In this document: positions 12,544-26,861 of the stretch, piece by piece
How the letters are laid out: each line of letters starts with the position of its first letter
Numbering within the stretch: the stretch's first letter is position 1
DNA from: Epiperipatus broadwayi
Taxonomy: Eukaryota; Onychophora; Udeonychophora; Euonychophora; Peripatidae
Length of the DNA: 64,000 bases
Reading direction: 5' to 3'
NCBI GenBank assembly: GCA_028023455.1
Contig: JAQFVV010006199.1
Coordinates: 4,850,972-4,914,971 of the forward strand
Made by a program: the position numbers and the translations under genes
The notes under the pieces: generated by a model
What the model saw: only the letters and a program-made list of their open reading frames with translations
Databases searched by the model: none
What the model was told of the DNA's origin: nothing

Positions 12544-14984
12544 TAATAATTAAAGTAATAGCTTTACAACACATGAATCAATATTTTTACAAAATATCCT
12601 CTATTCAGGCAACTTTACAAAATATCTTAACTGCTATATGAAATATCACAGATTTAAAATAATTCTAATCTAAATTGCAATAGGTATGGATTTGAACCAT
12701 TTCAATAATATGATAATGAGAATCATTATCATCACACTAAATAAATTAATTATTGTCATAGACTATTTAAACAAATTAGAAAAAGGGTATGAAGCATTCA
12801 CCAGAAGTCCTATAAACTATTAATTCAATGTCTACATGAAAATAATGAAATATTTAACTTTAAATAAGTTGCTAATCCCACAATGATGAATATCTCTCAG
12901 ATAATAAAAAAATAAACATTGTGTATGTGCATTCCTATAATGCTTTTAAAAATAAGCAAATAAAATTAATAACACTCTATATATTTACTTGGGGACTACT
13001 GGCAAAGCACAGTAGCACAATACAGACATTGCCATACACAACCAAAAATACTGCAAAAAACTAAGTGCACCCTAAGGAATTAATTATCTCAACATTAACT
13101 TATCATTGCCATCATAGTTTAAAGCACAATTAACTTCTTCTAATAGTGGAAAAATATTCACTAACATCATGAGAGATAAAGTAACACAATGGCTCCTCAA
13201 AGCAAAATAATTTGAATAAAGAAATGGCAGATTCCAAAACCTATACATTAGACAGAGAAGTATATGTGGATGCAGTATCACCATCTAAGAAAACAGAAAA
13301 TGCACCATAAATAATCTTCTGGAATCTATCTATCCAATAATTATAATCTCAAAAATATCAACTATTCTCTCATGGAAAATAAAATGACAACAATGGGAGA
13401 GCATCTCCATCCCACAAAGCACAATATATAACTGATATCTAACAAAGTATACAGCTCAAAAGCATAATCCAAAACTAAACAATGGCAAGGTAATAAAGCT
13501 ATCAATTATAACTAAATATTTCAATTTTACACTAAAATTACATTTGGTAAGCAATGTCTGAAACCAAAGAGTTAAATGATATACAAATGCCTACAAAAAT
13601 ATTTAAAATAGCACAATAAAATTTTGCATTTAATATAGAATACACACACATACAATGAATAGCATAATTATCTAGTAAAAATAAGTCGATATAATAAAAT
13701 AAATATTCCTTGTTGAACGACTAATGACCAAATGAAATTCCATTATAATACTGAATTTGAAAATATGTTATTATAGCATAATAACTATAGAAGAACTTTT
13801 GATAAACCCATGTAGACTGTTTTACCCATAAATAACATTAAAATACTTATAAATATTATATAATATGATACGTATGAGATAGATATATCAAATTGCATAA
13901 AATATAAAATTTAAACTTTACCTAATTCACCTTATATAAGATATATGGATTTTACCTGCACATGGTAAGAATACTTGCACATTATATTACACCTCTTGAA
14001 AAACAAAATGTAATGAGGTAAATACCTTTACACATAAATATATTGAAATTTAAAATATAAAAAAAAATGTTACTATTTTTTTTAAATACTTTAGTTCTTG
14101 GGCAGAACTATTTCTGCCATGAGCAATCAGTTAAGTGCATGATATCCTTCCTCAGATGCTTGTTCATAGAGAGAAACATCTGTAATAGCAAATCAATTTT
14201 TATTTTATAAAAACTTAGTCAAATATAACATTTAAACATTTATGGGAGATAATCAATGGTGACAAAAGTTTTATTTTTAAATAAAACAAAAGGTTTGGAC
14301 CCATTTATGAAAACAAATACTTACAAGTAAACTATATTAAATGAAATTTTAATTGGTAGCACATAATGGTGATAGTTGACCTGTGACACTTTATATGGGA
14401 TCTGCAGTTTCATTGGAAATGTATGAGGCTTTCTTATTATTTGTCTTTACAGAATGCACATATTAAAAACAATTATCTTTTAAAACAAAAATAGAAATAT
14501 TAATTCAGTAATTTTAATAAAAAAATTCAATTTTATTCAACAATCACAATTTAACACAAGGCACAATCAAATGTCCATTATTTTAAGTCTGCAAATTATT
14601 TTTTTGTGAAACATTTCATTTTTGGAAGCTTCTTTTGCTTGCAATTTTTTTAAAAAATATTTTCCACTTTTTCAACAAACACAGAGAAATGAAGCACAAA
14701 TAAAGATTTTCCTGTCTTAAACAAAACAGGTTATTTATCTTGCATAAATTTAATATTGATAAAATTTGGTTAAATTTTCATAGCAATTCAGGTAGTTAAA
14801 CATTCATTAATTAATAATTAGTATAATATCATTAAAATAACTTATCATTAACTTCGATATTTTTAAAGGTTTTTTCTTATTTATTTTTTTAATTAAAGTG
14901 GAGTTTTTTTAATTTTCTCCTCCAAAATGTATAATATAACAATGTGGAACAATAAAGTAAAATGGGTAAAATGGGTGGCGTGGT
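12544..14984. other. AT-rich non-coding sequence
   Basis: Nothing beyond short low-complexity runs was recognised. The 66-codon minus frame at 13084 shows no domain. Confidence 0.65.
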
Positions 14985-15260
14985 GAAACAGCACCACCTA
15001 GTGGGCTAGAATGCTGGGTAGTCGCTGTTTAGCAGACAATGTGAACTGGATCGGTTTACCTATGGCTAACAGCGCCACCTAGCAGGCAGTAGTGCTGGCT
15101 GCTACTTGGCATAATTTTCCTGTTCGTACGCACGGTGAACAGCGCCATCTAGCCTCTGGAACTTTGCATCATCTGCTTTTGGCCACATGGCATACTGTTG
15201 CTATGCATACGCATGGTGAACAGCGCCATCTAGTGGCCAGAAGTTGCATTGTCTGCTTTT
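14985..15260 (+). repeat. GC-richer tandem repeat with AACAGCGCCATCTAGTGG core
   Basis: Four copies of a 70-85 bp unit have their cores at about 14987 (AACAGCACCACCTAGTGG), 15069, 15138 and 15219 (AACAGCGCCATCTAGTGG). Units also share CTGCTTTTGGCC and a CGTACGCACGGTGAACAGC or CATACGCATGGTGAACAGC stretch. The 91- and 81-codon ORFs on the two strands arise from the repeat. The block stands out from its AT-rich surroundings. Confidence 0.75.
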
Positions 15261-18260
15261 GGCCCCCTACTCTGAATATTTCTGCAATTTTTGCGGAAAT
15301 GACGTCTCTAGCAGTGGCAGGACAGAAAATAAGAAAGAACCGTAAAATGTTTTGTATGACCTTATAGAATAATATAACGATTATCACCCAGTTTCTTTTA
15401 GAATTTAATTTCAAATATAACTATTGAAATTTAGCTATTATAACTTTACTATTTTCCCAGAGCAACATATTATTAGCAAGAAAGTTTATAATTATGGTCA
15501 GCAATAAAAACAAGATACCTTTAACTTTCTAGCATGGCATAGCTAATTAATGTATTATAAAATACACTAATGTAAACTTAAATAACAAAATAAGTAAAGA
15601 AAATTACAACTGTTAACCTTTTTCTTGAAAAAAAATTTTTTTTCAATTTTCATTGGCCAAGTGAATTAAAGTTTTACAACTTTTGATTGGTCAATTAACA
15701 AACTCAGCCATAAAAATATATTCATCTTTTAATATTATATTCATTTTAGTTTTGTTTGTAAAAAGTATATTAATAATTTGTCAGATTATGAAAATGAATG
15801 AAAGTTTTTACAAAAATAAAATTCTATTTAGAAAGTGCTGCTGATGTCATTGATTTCTTTCTCAATTTACATTACTGTAAAAGTTAAAGAATTTTTTACT
15901 AAAATCTTATTATTTTCCTAAAATAACTATATTTTCAGTATATTTTATGAAAATAATTCATAATATGTCAGAAAAAGCATAAAAACATTCTAAGACATTA
16001 ATTTTCATTTTCAAAGTCAAAACAGAAGTTGGAGTGGTGAAAATTATTGACAGATGCTCTTTTATTGTCCAAAATGTGAACCAACCAATCAGCATCTAGG
16101 AAAAAAAAGACTTCTTTCATTGTCAAACCTTCAATGCCAATTTTATTGATTTTTTACTTGTAAAATAATTCTAGAGAGGGCAGCATAATATGGTACTTTT
16201 TGTAAGCTTTAACATAAGCATAAAAACAGTACCATAGCTCAAAAATTGATGGTTTCCAATCAACTTGAACCTGTGACCGTCTTGACATGGATGTTTCTTG
16301 GAAAAGGTTAAAGATGCAGTGGTCAGTCAGAAATGATGATCAGAAAAAGCAGTCAGAAAGCAAGTGAACCCCTCTGACATGAGCAATTCTGGTTTTTATA
16401 TTCTGAATGACAGTGTCAAAAAAATCACCTCATACTTGCCAACATTAATGAACTCTTTAATAAAATATTTTATTTACAACATGGAACTAATTAGCACATT
16501 ATATAATATTAAAACTCATATGATCTTTAATGACCAAAGTTGAAAAAACGTTTTTTTTTATTAATTGAAAGATTTAATAAATGAAAATAATATAATTATT
16601 CATTATTATTTTTAATAAAACATAATATTTTTTTTTAACATTATCAGAAATTCAAAGTTAACTTTTTTAACTTTAAATTGACTATTTTAATAAAATAATT
16701 ATTTTTTAAATGGTTAAAATTGAATATTTTGGCAATTAAAACCAAGGAAATAAAACACACATGCACACATACATTCTTAATGCACACACTTGTGTACTGG
16801 AAACTGTACTTATCCAAAGTAAACTATTTTAAAATTAATTAACTTAGCTTTCTTACACCTATTTAATAATATTAACAATACATTAATAAACTTTACTAAA
16901 TTTCACCTGGAGATAGTTTAGATTCTTTAAACTTACTAAACACAAATTTTAATTGACTTATTATTCATTAGGGTATATTAAATAACTGATTTTAATGCTC
17001 ATAATTACACTATTAGTTATTTATCTTTCTTCTTTTAAAGTTTTCATAAATAAATAACTTTTAACACTTTAAGCTTATATTGACTTAGATATTAGAGTGA
17101 TATTTTTATACTAGCTATGCAAATTATAAAATATTTATTTTATATTCATGGTAAATTAAATATATAAAATATTACTATATAAAGTTATGTAACATCTTTT
17201 ACAAGATAAATATTCTTACCTTTTTCATTCTTTGTGAATTTTACTTTATTATTATTATTTTTTAAAATAGCACAGATTCAACAGTTTAGATACTTCTTTA
17301 AGACAATGTGCGATAGTATAAGGTCACAATATATATATATATTATAATGGATGGCAAAATATGTCTGGATATGATCCTGCCCATACCCCTGATGTAATGG
17401 ATGGGAAAATAACCCGTGGAATGTGATACTGTGCAGAGGTAGCAATCTGGAGAATATGGCTCAATGTGCCCTAATTTATTACCTGCAATGACATGATCTG
17501 CAGAGTTTTACCAGGCTTGGAAATGGAAAAAGTCACATCTAACTATGGTCAGTCTTTGGGTCTTTAGGTAGGATGCTGATGAAAACTTTATGAAATGCCT
17601 AATGAATGATTGCACATACTTTTAATTGACTATCTCTATACCTATTTAATAAGATTAAATGCAATTTAGGTTAGTTCATCCACTTTCACCTCTTTCTGAT
17701 TCTGTTATGCCCTGATATTTAAGCCCAGGGAGAATACTGCTTGTGACTCCCTTAACAGGTATGAACAGATACACAGAGCAACTTCTGCACCTCTGTATAG
17801 GTTACAACTAGCATTTATTATATTTGATTTACTATAAAACTATTATATGACAAGAAATAGATGTGTGTGCATGAATAATTGTTTGGTAACTGTGGAATGT
17901 CAGGAAAACTCAATAAATCAGAGACCGGAATAATATAAACTCTGAACATTTATTGACAATTGTAAATGAAATTAAAATAAAGTATTATAATGATAGTAAT
18001 GATAAAAAATAATATTTACATGTGTTACATGTGAACTTCTACCATTCTGTTAGTTAATAATTCTCTAGATCCATCCCTTTTACCCCATGGTATAAATCCA
18101 TCTATGACACTCATTATTTACAAACCAAGCACTGTACAAGAAAAATAAACATTAATAATTTAAACTGATTGTGATGCTGGCTAGCTAAATTAAACATTTA
18201 CTGATTTCCACAAAGTAATCTATTTAGTTTAAGCCTCCAATTTATATATATATATATATT
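15261..18260. other. AT-rich non-coding sequence
   Basis: No gene recognised. About 17340-17780 is less AT-rich and contains two related lines (ATAATGGATGGCAAAATA and TAATGGATGGGAAAATAA, 54 bp apart), perhaps an old repeat. Confidence 0.6.
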
Positions 18261-19625
18261 TGTACCGTTTATTTATATATGGTACAAATATATTGGCATT
18301 TGGTAAAAGCTAAAAAATAAAAGTAAATTTAGATTTTTTTTTTAGTATAATTTATTTTGTTTAAAAAAACATACAATGAAAGTTAAATTGTTCTTTCGTA
18401 TTTTTTTTATATAATTAGAAATAAAAGTAGAATTGGGGAGAACAAAAGAATTCCAAAAAGTAAAAAGATAAGCTAAAAGAAAAATATTTTAGCTAATTAA
18501 AGATGGCCAAAAGAATTGGTAAAAAAAGAGAACTTTGTAACGTAAATTTTATAAGGAATTACCAGATTAATTCTCAGTGTATATTTTTTATAAACAAAAG
18601 GATGCGCAGAAGTCTGAAAACTGGGCCTCTAGTATAAAAAGGCAGAGACCGGTTTGATGAAGGTCTTGATTTTTCTGTTTTTTCCTTTGGCTAGTTTTGG
18701 ATTATTAAATCCAAGACCACTCCACAATGAAATAATCCTTCATGCAGGAGTAGACCGGGGCTTTAGCTGACATCATTAAGAAGATGGACACTAGTAAAGC
18801 TTCTGCGACTATCCTTTAGAATAGATGACGAGATCAAATTTATAACCAATGGCCAAGCTCATTCTACCCAAAAAAACTATGCATAGTTATCTACTACTTT
18901 CTCACTGAATTTACCGGTAAGCTATGACTTTTTATTATTCCCGATTCTGACTAAATTGTCAACAAACCATCTTAAAAATATACTTATAATAGATCCCGAT
19001 ATAGACTTTCATGTTATTGTTCAAGAAACTCTTGGTTACCCCAGAACTTTTTAATTAATTATTTAACTGTTATTTTTTTATTAATGCTTCACATCTGGAT
19101 TAGTGTGTGTTCTCTCCAATTGATTTGATTAATAATTTCCTTTAAACAGATTTTTAATCTGTTAGAATAAAAATATTTCTAATAGCAATTTTCATTTGTA
19201 TGTTATTAATAATATTTATTAGTGTTTATTATTAAATTTATTATTAGTTTAGTAAGATTTAAAAATGTAATTTACCTTTGCCAATATGTTATGAATAAGT
19301 TCCAAGAAAAATAATATATTTAAAAAATAATTTTCATTATGGTAAAATCTAATACCGATTCTTTAAAAGCATTTTTTATTTTTAATTTGCGAGACATACT
19401 AGTGACAAATTTTAGCAGATTCTTATGAATCCTGGTGCCCAAACAAATAAATTAAAAGCTGATTTCGTCAATAGCACAATTTGTAACAATTATTAGGCCG
19501 AGTTGATCAGGAAATATAGTTATGTTTTTTGAGAAATAGAAATACAACTCCCTTCTTTTGACATAACTTGATCAACTCGCACATTTATAATGCGTATAGA
19601 GGCCTAACAAGATGGAAACCTTATA

Positions 19626-19630
<5 letters not shown>
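18261..19630 (+). mobile_element. Candidate solo LTR-like element between (TA)n runs
   Basis: The interval starts TGTACC with an immediate hairpin (partner GGTACA at 18281-18286) and ends ATAATACA before a (TA)n run. A promoter-like TATAAAAAGGCAGAGACC lies at about 18634, followed by a GC-richer leader. An inner hairpin CGAGTTGATCAGG/CTTGATCAACTCG lies at about 19499-19580. The target duplication is not clear. Confidence 0.3.
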
Positions 19631-19660
<30 letters not shown>

Positions 19661-20428
19661 AGGTATAGAAATTAACACTAGTTGATTAGTCAATCTCATT
19701 GAAAAAATATATAACAAGGGTTAATCAACAAAATAATACATATAAGGTGAATTCTGTACAAAGTGTTGTAATTTTATCTGTAAAAATAAATGGGGATCTT
19801 ACCTTACTATTTACATGGATAACCTGATGTGAAGCAGGTGAGCTGACCTAAATTTTATTTACAATAAAATAGAAAAAAATAACTAAGTGAATCATCCCTC
19901 ATTTTTTCTTTGCTAATTCTGAAAAATGAGGTTTTTAGTTTCATAGACTGAAAAGTGCCTCATCAGAGTGTAAAAATACAGCATAGATAATGAAAAAATC
20001 AAACAGAAATTTATAACATGAATTTCTTGATTAAAATTGTAGTTGGGACAAAGTCCATAAAATCATCCTGGTAGTAGTAGTAGTTGATAGATAAGCATGT
20101 TACTTTCCAACAGCAGTTTAACTCATAAATCCTTTTTCTTGGCAAGGATGGATTACATAATGCTATCTCCTGTCATTGTGTATGGAAAACACCTCGATCC
20201 TGAGCTGTTTCACCTTTAAATATTCCAATGTTTGTTTATTTTGGACTGCAGGTATTTTCTTTTGTGTTTTACAACAAAGTAGAATGAAAATAGAGATCTT
20301 ATGCAACCGTGTTAGGGAATAATGATGCGATCAAAATAGCATGTTTTGCTTTAGACCATCTTCATCTTAAAGAACCATTAAATAATTATTTCTAATCATA
20401 AATTATGTTAGATAATATATAAGCACTT

Positions 20429-20429
<1 letters not shown>

Positions 20430-20512
<83 letters not shown>
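20430..20512. repeat. (TA)n microsatellite pair around ATAGTGCTT
   Basis: Two long TA runs are separated by TAGTGCTTA. With AAGCACTTTACA at about 20422 they form a hairpin-prone stretch. Confidence 0.9.
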
Positions 20513-20516
<4 letters not shown>

Positions 20517-20901
20517 GATAGTTCATTTTTGCTACCTACTATTAAGTATTAATTTTCATTCTTTTTTCCAAAAAGACTTAAAATATTAAAATTATTTCAA
20601 TAATTTTCAAAACATGATTTAATTATCCCAAAATCTATAAATTATTTTTACTTTTATTTCTCACTTTCTTTCTGCTGAATTTGATAAAATTTAAGGTACA
20701 ATATTTGACTTTAAAAACTTCTATAATTCAAGTAAAAGAAGAAAAAACTCCATTTTGGTGTTTGAAAATTTTAATTTAATTGCTATTATATTATTGTAGC
20801 TAAGTAGTGTTGACAAGAAAAGATCAAATTTTAAAAAAAAGTTTCTGTTTTTATGCAGTCTTGCGAAATGCTTAGATTTTTAGCTGCCTATTGTTTAAAT
20901 A

Positions 20902-21881
20902 CACCTGGGTCTCATTTTATGCTGATTATTTTAATGCGATTTTGAAGTTATGTGATTCATGTTTTTTCTTAATATCTTTCATATTTCACTATATTTATTA
21001 GATATCAAGAAATTTAAATTATTAATAACTTATTTTCACTTGAAATACTTTTTTTTCCCAAAAATATAACGTTATATTAGCAGATAATGTGAATATGGCC
21101 TGAAGCTGTATTTAGAATTTTAACTTCTACGTAAATAACCTATTTATACTAATGAGTAAAAATAATAATAGATTTATACTTACATTTAAAAATATCACAA
21201 TAAATATTCAAAAAATTTAAACTTTTAAAACATACTTTGTTATATATAACAGAAATAAATAATTTTTTAGATTTTTAAAATGAAAAATGAAGATTTTATA
21301 AACTGAAAATAATATTTCTAATGATAATGTATAATCTTTTTGTTTTGATTACAATCTCATTTTTTTAATATAGAAACAGAAAACCATTAACACAGCACAA
21401 GACTGAAAATGGCGCTAGTTGTACATCACATCACGAATAAAAAATAAAGTGGCTAAAAGGTTTCTCTGGGCATAATTGCTGAGAGATTCTTGACTTCATT
21501 TAAGTTTAGCCACAATACATCCCATCACATCGAATCTGATTTCTTACTATTTTACAAATGAACACTAGTGGTAATGATTAAAATATGTATGAAAAATGTA
21601 AAATTAAATACTGTAGTTAATAAAAAAAGTAAAAAAAAAGTTTGTCTTGTATTAATTTTTTTCAAATATTTGAAATTTTTTAATAGTTATACTTTATTTG
21701 CTTATTTTTTTAATGCGAATTTTAAAGTAATTTTTCCTTCTTGCTTTGCTTTTATGCAAATTCTGAAAATTACAGCACCTATCCCCCATTTTTCAAGGTA
21801 AGTCAAGTTTATTTTTGTGCAATTTTTTTTAATGCGAGATTTCTGTGGAAACTGTCTACCACATAAAATGAGACCCAGGTG
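20902..21881. mobile_element. TIR element with TA flanks (Tc1/mariner-like MITE?)
   Basis: Perfect 20-bp inverted termini CACCTGGGTCTCATTTTATG at 20902-20921 and its reverse complement at 21862-21881 are each flanked outside by TA. Both inner ends continue toward a GCGATTTT or GCGAGATTT motif (AATGCGA at 20933 and AATGCGAGA at 21830). The interior is AT-rich without a transposase. The only ORF there, 77 codons at 21568, looks like chance. The core matches the 44.7-kb element. The TA duplication suggests the mariner group but a 2-bp TA is weak evidence here. Confidence 0.6.
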
Positions 21882-22044
21882 TACACTTCATTTATAATAA
21901 ATAAAATAAAACAATAAAATTATAGCTCTATTTCCACACTGTTTCTATGGCTACTTAACTTGACCTCAGGTTATCTCTCAGTCACTTCAATATAAATTAC
22001 ATTCAATTTTAGATTTAAAACAATCCATTACAGTTTATTAATCT

Positions 22045-22118
22045 AATAGCATATATATATATACAATATTATTTCCTATAATAGCATATATATATATACA
22101 ATATTATTTCCTAGAATA
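22045..22118. repeat. Tandem duplication of a 36-bp unit
   Basis: TAATAGCATATATATATATA followed by CAATATTATTTCCTA occurs twice in a row. Confidence 0.85.
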
Positions 22119-23059
22119 TTGGTAGTACTAAATGACTTATTATAAAATAATAATTTATTGTAAATTCCTAATTAACTGTGAATGTAAATAAATATATGTG
22201 TGTTGTACATGTATATATGTGTTAATAATAAATAAATAATCTCCCCATTATTAATGCAAGTTTCAAATGGATTAGATTCAATTAGTAGGCCAATAATTGC
22301 GTTGTAGGCTACTCCTTATAATATAGATATATAAATAAAATTTGAAAATGTATTACAGTTCAATGGATGGTATTCATTTTCACAAGATATTAAAATGATA
22401 TAAAAATTAATCTCTGCATTGCATGAGATTGGTGGAGTGAAAGGTATCAAAACTATCAACATGGGCAACTAAAGTGTTGATTTCTCTGTTACACTACACA
22501 CATAAATTATCATTTCAGTGACAATTAGAAAATATTTTGGGGTTAGATATCTTTACTTTAATTAATGATCAATAATAATCATTAATATAATTCTGTAAAA
22601 TGGTTAATGGCCAACTTATGACTTCAGAAAGTTTGACACTTGTAAAGAAATTATAGTAAATTATTATCTATGAAATCCTAAATAAGTGATGAAAAAATGT
22701 ATAAGAGATTGTAACCTGGGTTAATTAATGAATGCTAGTTCAGTAAGAAATGTCTACATTGGGTATCATTTATCTTTTTTACATGTCTTTGATGATATAT
22801 GATGAAAAGATGTTAGATATATATGAAATTATAAGTATATCTGAAAAGTATAGGAAGTTGAAAATATAAGTTGTGTATGCCTTACTCATATTGAAAAAAA
22901 ATGAATTGGGTGTTTTAGAAATGCATCTGAAATGAGAGAATTTGAATGGTTGTGACATGATTGTGCTAAATTACAGACGCACTGAATTACTAATAAATAA
23001 TTTTTCAATTCATAAATCAATATTTTATTTTTTTTATTCTTTTTAATATGTGCAATTCA

Positions 23060-23360
23060 ATTGTCTCTTCACCTTTTCTTCTAACTTTACAAAGTACAAT
23101 AATGTCGCATTTAATATAAGACAGTTCTTCTTCTAATTCTTGCAATCATCCTTCACTTGAAAGTGATCTGCAATTGTAAGTACCTAAATAATAAATAGTG
23201 CTCTGCTATACAGGTGCAAATATTGGAAATACAAGTGGAGTAGGATTCATTGTAAAAAAAAATGTCGGAGAAAAACATTGTGGAGATTGATGGTGTATCA
23301 GACAGAGGGGCAAGATTAGTTATAACTTAATAGCAGATAGAAAATGCAGCTGTAATTACT
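23060..23360. repeat. Rearranged duplicate of the RTE 5' region
   Basis: Two pieces match the start of the RTE copy downstream. Positions about 23075-23190 are the reverse complement of about 23700-23820 (shared CACTTGAAAGTGATCTGCA core). Positions about 23212-23356 repeat about 23855-23995 in direct orientation (ATTGGAAATACAAGTGGAGTAGGA against ATTGGAAATATAAATGCAGTAGGA in outline). Twin-priming inversion or a second broken copy could explain this. Confidence 0.6.
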
Positions 23361-23694
23361 ATGTGATTATTCAAATAGAATATAAACATGAATGGGCAGA
23401 TGCACTAGCCAGTGTGGTGAGTTTATTGGCTTTTTACCCTTGAGTTTGAGATCAAAAAGCAGCATGGTCTTTTTCTCAGTTGCTTGATAAGGCAGAATGA
23501 ATATATGTGTAAATGATAAATCTTTCCAATAGAAATATACGATCATAACAGACAAAAATAAATCATGGCCCTTGTTCCCAGAAGGATGTAAAGTTAAAAA
23601 CCTAGACTAGCAGTTGGTTGCCGAAGGTGGAGGGTGCAAAGAATCCTCAGATTGTGGACACAAGCTGCCATTTGATGATGATTTTTATTTAGGT

Positions 23695-26500
23695 ATTCAC
23701 AACTGCAGATCACTTTCAAGTGAAGGAAGATTGCAAGAATTAGAAGAAACTGTCTTGTCTTAAATGGGACTTTATTGGACTTTGTGAAGCTAGAAGAAAA
23801 GGTGAAGAGACAATTGATTTAAAAAGTGGACATGTACTCTAATAGAAAGGCACACATATTGGAAATATAAATGCAGTAGGATTTACTATAATAAAAAAGT
23901 GGAAGAACAACATTGTGGAGATGGATGGTGTATTGACCAGAGTGGCAAGATTAGTTATACAACTTAATAGCAGATACCAAATGCAGATAATTCAGGTTTA
24001 TACCCAACAAGTTCTCATAGTGATGAAGTAGTTGAAGATTTTAATATGGATGTACAAAAGGCTTTTGATCAGAGTAAACAACATTTTAAAATTGTTATGG
24101 GAGACATTAATGCTAGAATTGGTAAACAAATGAAAGATGAAAGTGCTGTAGGTTAGGTTATGGTAATAGAAATGAGAGAAAACATAGACTTGTGGAGCTT
24201 GCAGAAAAAGAAAAACTTTATAATGTGAATTCATTTTTTTTTTAAAAAAAAAATGTTAAAAGGGAATGGATATGGAAGCATCCAAGCGAAAATACCATAG
24301 AATTGGATTATATTTTGGCTAACAGAAAATACATAATTCAAGATTGTAATGTTCTTAATAAATTTAACACAGGAACTGATCATCGATTAGTAAGATGTAA
24401 GATATGTGTTAATGCCAAACTAGAGAGACAAAAATTATATAAAAAAAAACAATATTTACAGTTGATATTCCTAATCTTCAGAAACATTCAAATGATTTTA
24501 AATTAGAACTTAAAAATCAGTTTCAAGTATTAGTAGATTTTGAACATGATTCATATTTGAATGAAATTAATATGAAAATAACTGATACACTTTTAAAAAC
24601 TGCAACAAAGATAGCTGGTAGAAAAAAGCAGCAATTGACCAATAAAATTTTTACTGAGATAGAGAATTTATGAAGAAAAGAATGAATATGAAGATATATA
24701 AAACTGATGCATTAAAAAAGATTGAATATCTCGAATTTTTTAAAACGGTGAGGAAAAGAGTTGAAAATAATGAGAATATATAACTGTGAACTAACAATGA
24801 AAGCTGTAGAAGAGAATAAAAGCCACAAGAGTGTAACACAACGTTTTTGTATTGGTAGGAAATTTATATCTGCAATAAGAAAAAAGGATGGAATTATTAT
24901 GAAAAAAGAGATGACTTCATGAAGTGGGTAGAAGTCTTTTATCAAGAATTATATAGTAATAAAGAACAAGTACCTCCTATATCTATTATATCTTCTAAAT
25001 TGCTCAGAATTTTAAATGAAGAGGTGAGACAAACAATTATTTTGCTGAAGAAAGGAAAGGCTCCAGGTAATAATGGAATTATAATTGATATATTAAAACA
25101 AGCAGGTGAAGAACTAGGATATTTTTAGAAAAGTTATACACCGAAGGTCTAAGTGATAAAGATGTACCAGATGATTGGAAGAATGCAGTATTAATACTAA
25201 TATTTAAAAAAGGTGATAAAGAAGATATTAAAAATTACAGACCTATCAGCCTTTTATCGCTTTTATACAATATTTTACCAAGATAATTTCAACTCATCTA
25301 CAGAGAACATAGGGTTTCTACCAACCAAGAGAAGCTGGATTTAAAAGTGGTTTTAGTACAGTAAACCATATCCAGGTATTTAGAGAAATTATAGAAAGGA
25401 CAAATGAATATGAGTTGCCATTACACTTTGGATTTGTAGATTATGAAAAGGCATTTGATTTTATAAACATTTCTTCAGTGATTAAAGCATTGGATCATCA
25501 AGGTATAGATCAAGGATATTGTCCTATTTTGAACAATATTTATAAAAATGCAACAGCAACAATTAGATTACATAATGATACTAGGAAAGTCTACATGGAG
25601 AAGGGTATAGGACAGGGTGACTCCATATCTCCAAAACTTTTACAGTAGTGCTGCAGGAAGTATTTTGTGGATTAAAATGAGAAGCTAAACAAATGAAAGT
25701 AAATGAAGATTATTTAAGTCATTTAGATTTTGTAGATGATGTAGTTGTTTTTTTGCAAATAATGCTTTAGTGCTGCTGGAAATGTTGCAGGAGTTCTCAG
25801 ATGAAAGTAGGAAAGTAAGACTAAAAATAAATGTTAAAAAGGCTAAAGTAATGTTCAATGGATTTTCTCAAAATATGAAAATAAAGATTGATTATGATGA
25901 ATTAGAAGAAGTTAATACCTATAAATACCTTGGTCAGATTATTAATACAGATGGACACTTAATGGATGAAATTAATCATAGAATTAAACTTGGTTGGAGG
26001 GATTTTGTTAGAAATAACTTGATACTAAAATGAAATATACCTATGTGTTTGAAAAGAAAGTTTTTTAATAAATGTGTTTTACCAATACCTACTTATGGAT
26101 CTGAGACCTGGACACTTACTAGAAGAGCAATAGAGAGACTTCAGACTACTCAAAGAAGTATGGAGAGATGCATGTTATGAGTAACAAGAAAAGATAAAAA
26201 CGCAATATGAGGGCAAGAGAACAAAGAGGTGGCACTGACATAATTGAAAGAATTAAAGGACTGAAGTGGAGTTGGGCTGGACATATTGCTAGAAGAGACG
26301 ATAATAGATGGACAATTGGAATCTTAAACTGGATTCCAAGAGATTGTAAAATATACAGAAAGAAACAACATATGAGATGGATGGATGAAATAATAATGTG
26401 TGCAGGAGTGATGTGGAGAAGAGAAGTCAAAGTTCAGTGAAGATTGATTGAACTTGGAGAGACATTCATCCTGCAGTGGATTGATAATGATATTGATGAT
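23695..26500 (+). pseudogene. RTE/BovB-type LINE, degenerate near-complete copy
   Basis: This is a single-ORF LINE remnant on the plus strand with many stops and frameshifts. The endonuclease part reads RLQELEETVLS, KWDFIGLCEARRKGEE (about 23775), IIQVYTQQ, KIVMGDINARIGK (about 24090) and LDYILANRKYIIQD, then TGTDHRLVR (about 24375). The reverse transcriptase part reads KGKAPGNNGI, NYRPISLLS (about 25233), FGFVDYEKAFDF (motif A), GIGQGDSISPKL (motif B) and LDFVDDVVVF (motif C, FVDD, about 25727). The C-terminus has YGSETWTLTRRAIERLQ, GHIARRDDNRWT and MRWMDEI. These are hallmarks of the RTE-BovB group. The 3' end carries TGATGATGAG-type repeats near 26490. The frame changes several times (for example near 25120, 25260, 25650 and 26035), so it cannot encode an active enzyme. 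Confidence 0.85.
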
Positions 26501-26861
26501 GAGATGTTAATATATTTCATTACTTGAATATTTTTTCATAATTTACTCTATGAACAGTATGTAAAAATACACATATGGTTCTGATTTTATATCTTCCCTT
26601 TTAATTGCCTGATCATGCCCCTTACATATTTCACGTAGTGATTTAGATCAATCAAAAAACCTATAGATATATGTTTATATCAAAATATTTGTAGAAAGTA
26701 GATTTGTAAAAATTTTTGCTTGTGTTCAATACCTTTTACCTTGTAAAATGTTTTTACAAAAATTGCCATTGTTTTCTCACTTATAACATTAGTATCCCTT
26801 GACTTTTTTAAACTCTCCATTAAAAGTGAGTTTGTATACAATTTTTTATATAATTAAATAA

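Noticed and set aside
15092-15414. Overlapping ORFs of 91 and 81 codons
   Set aside because: Opposite-strand readings of the same GC-richer tandem repeat.
26146-26430. Minus-strand ORF of 94 codons
   Set aside because: Antisense to the C-terminal part of the RTE reverse transcriptase ORF.
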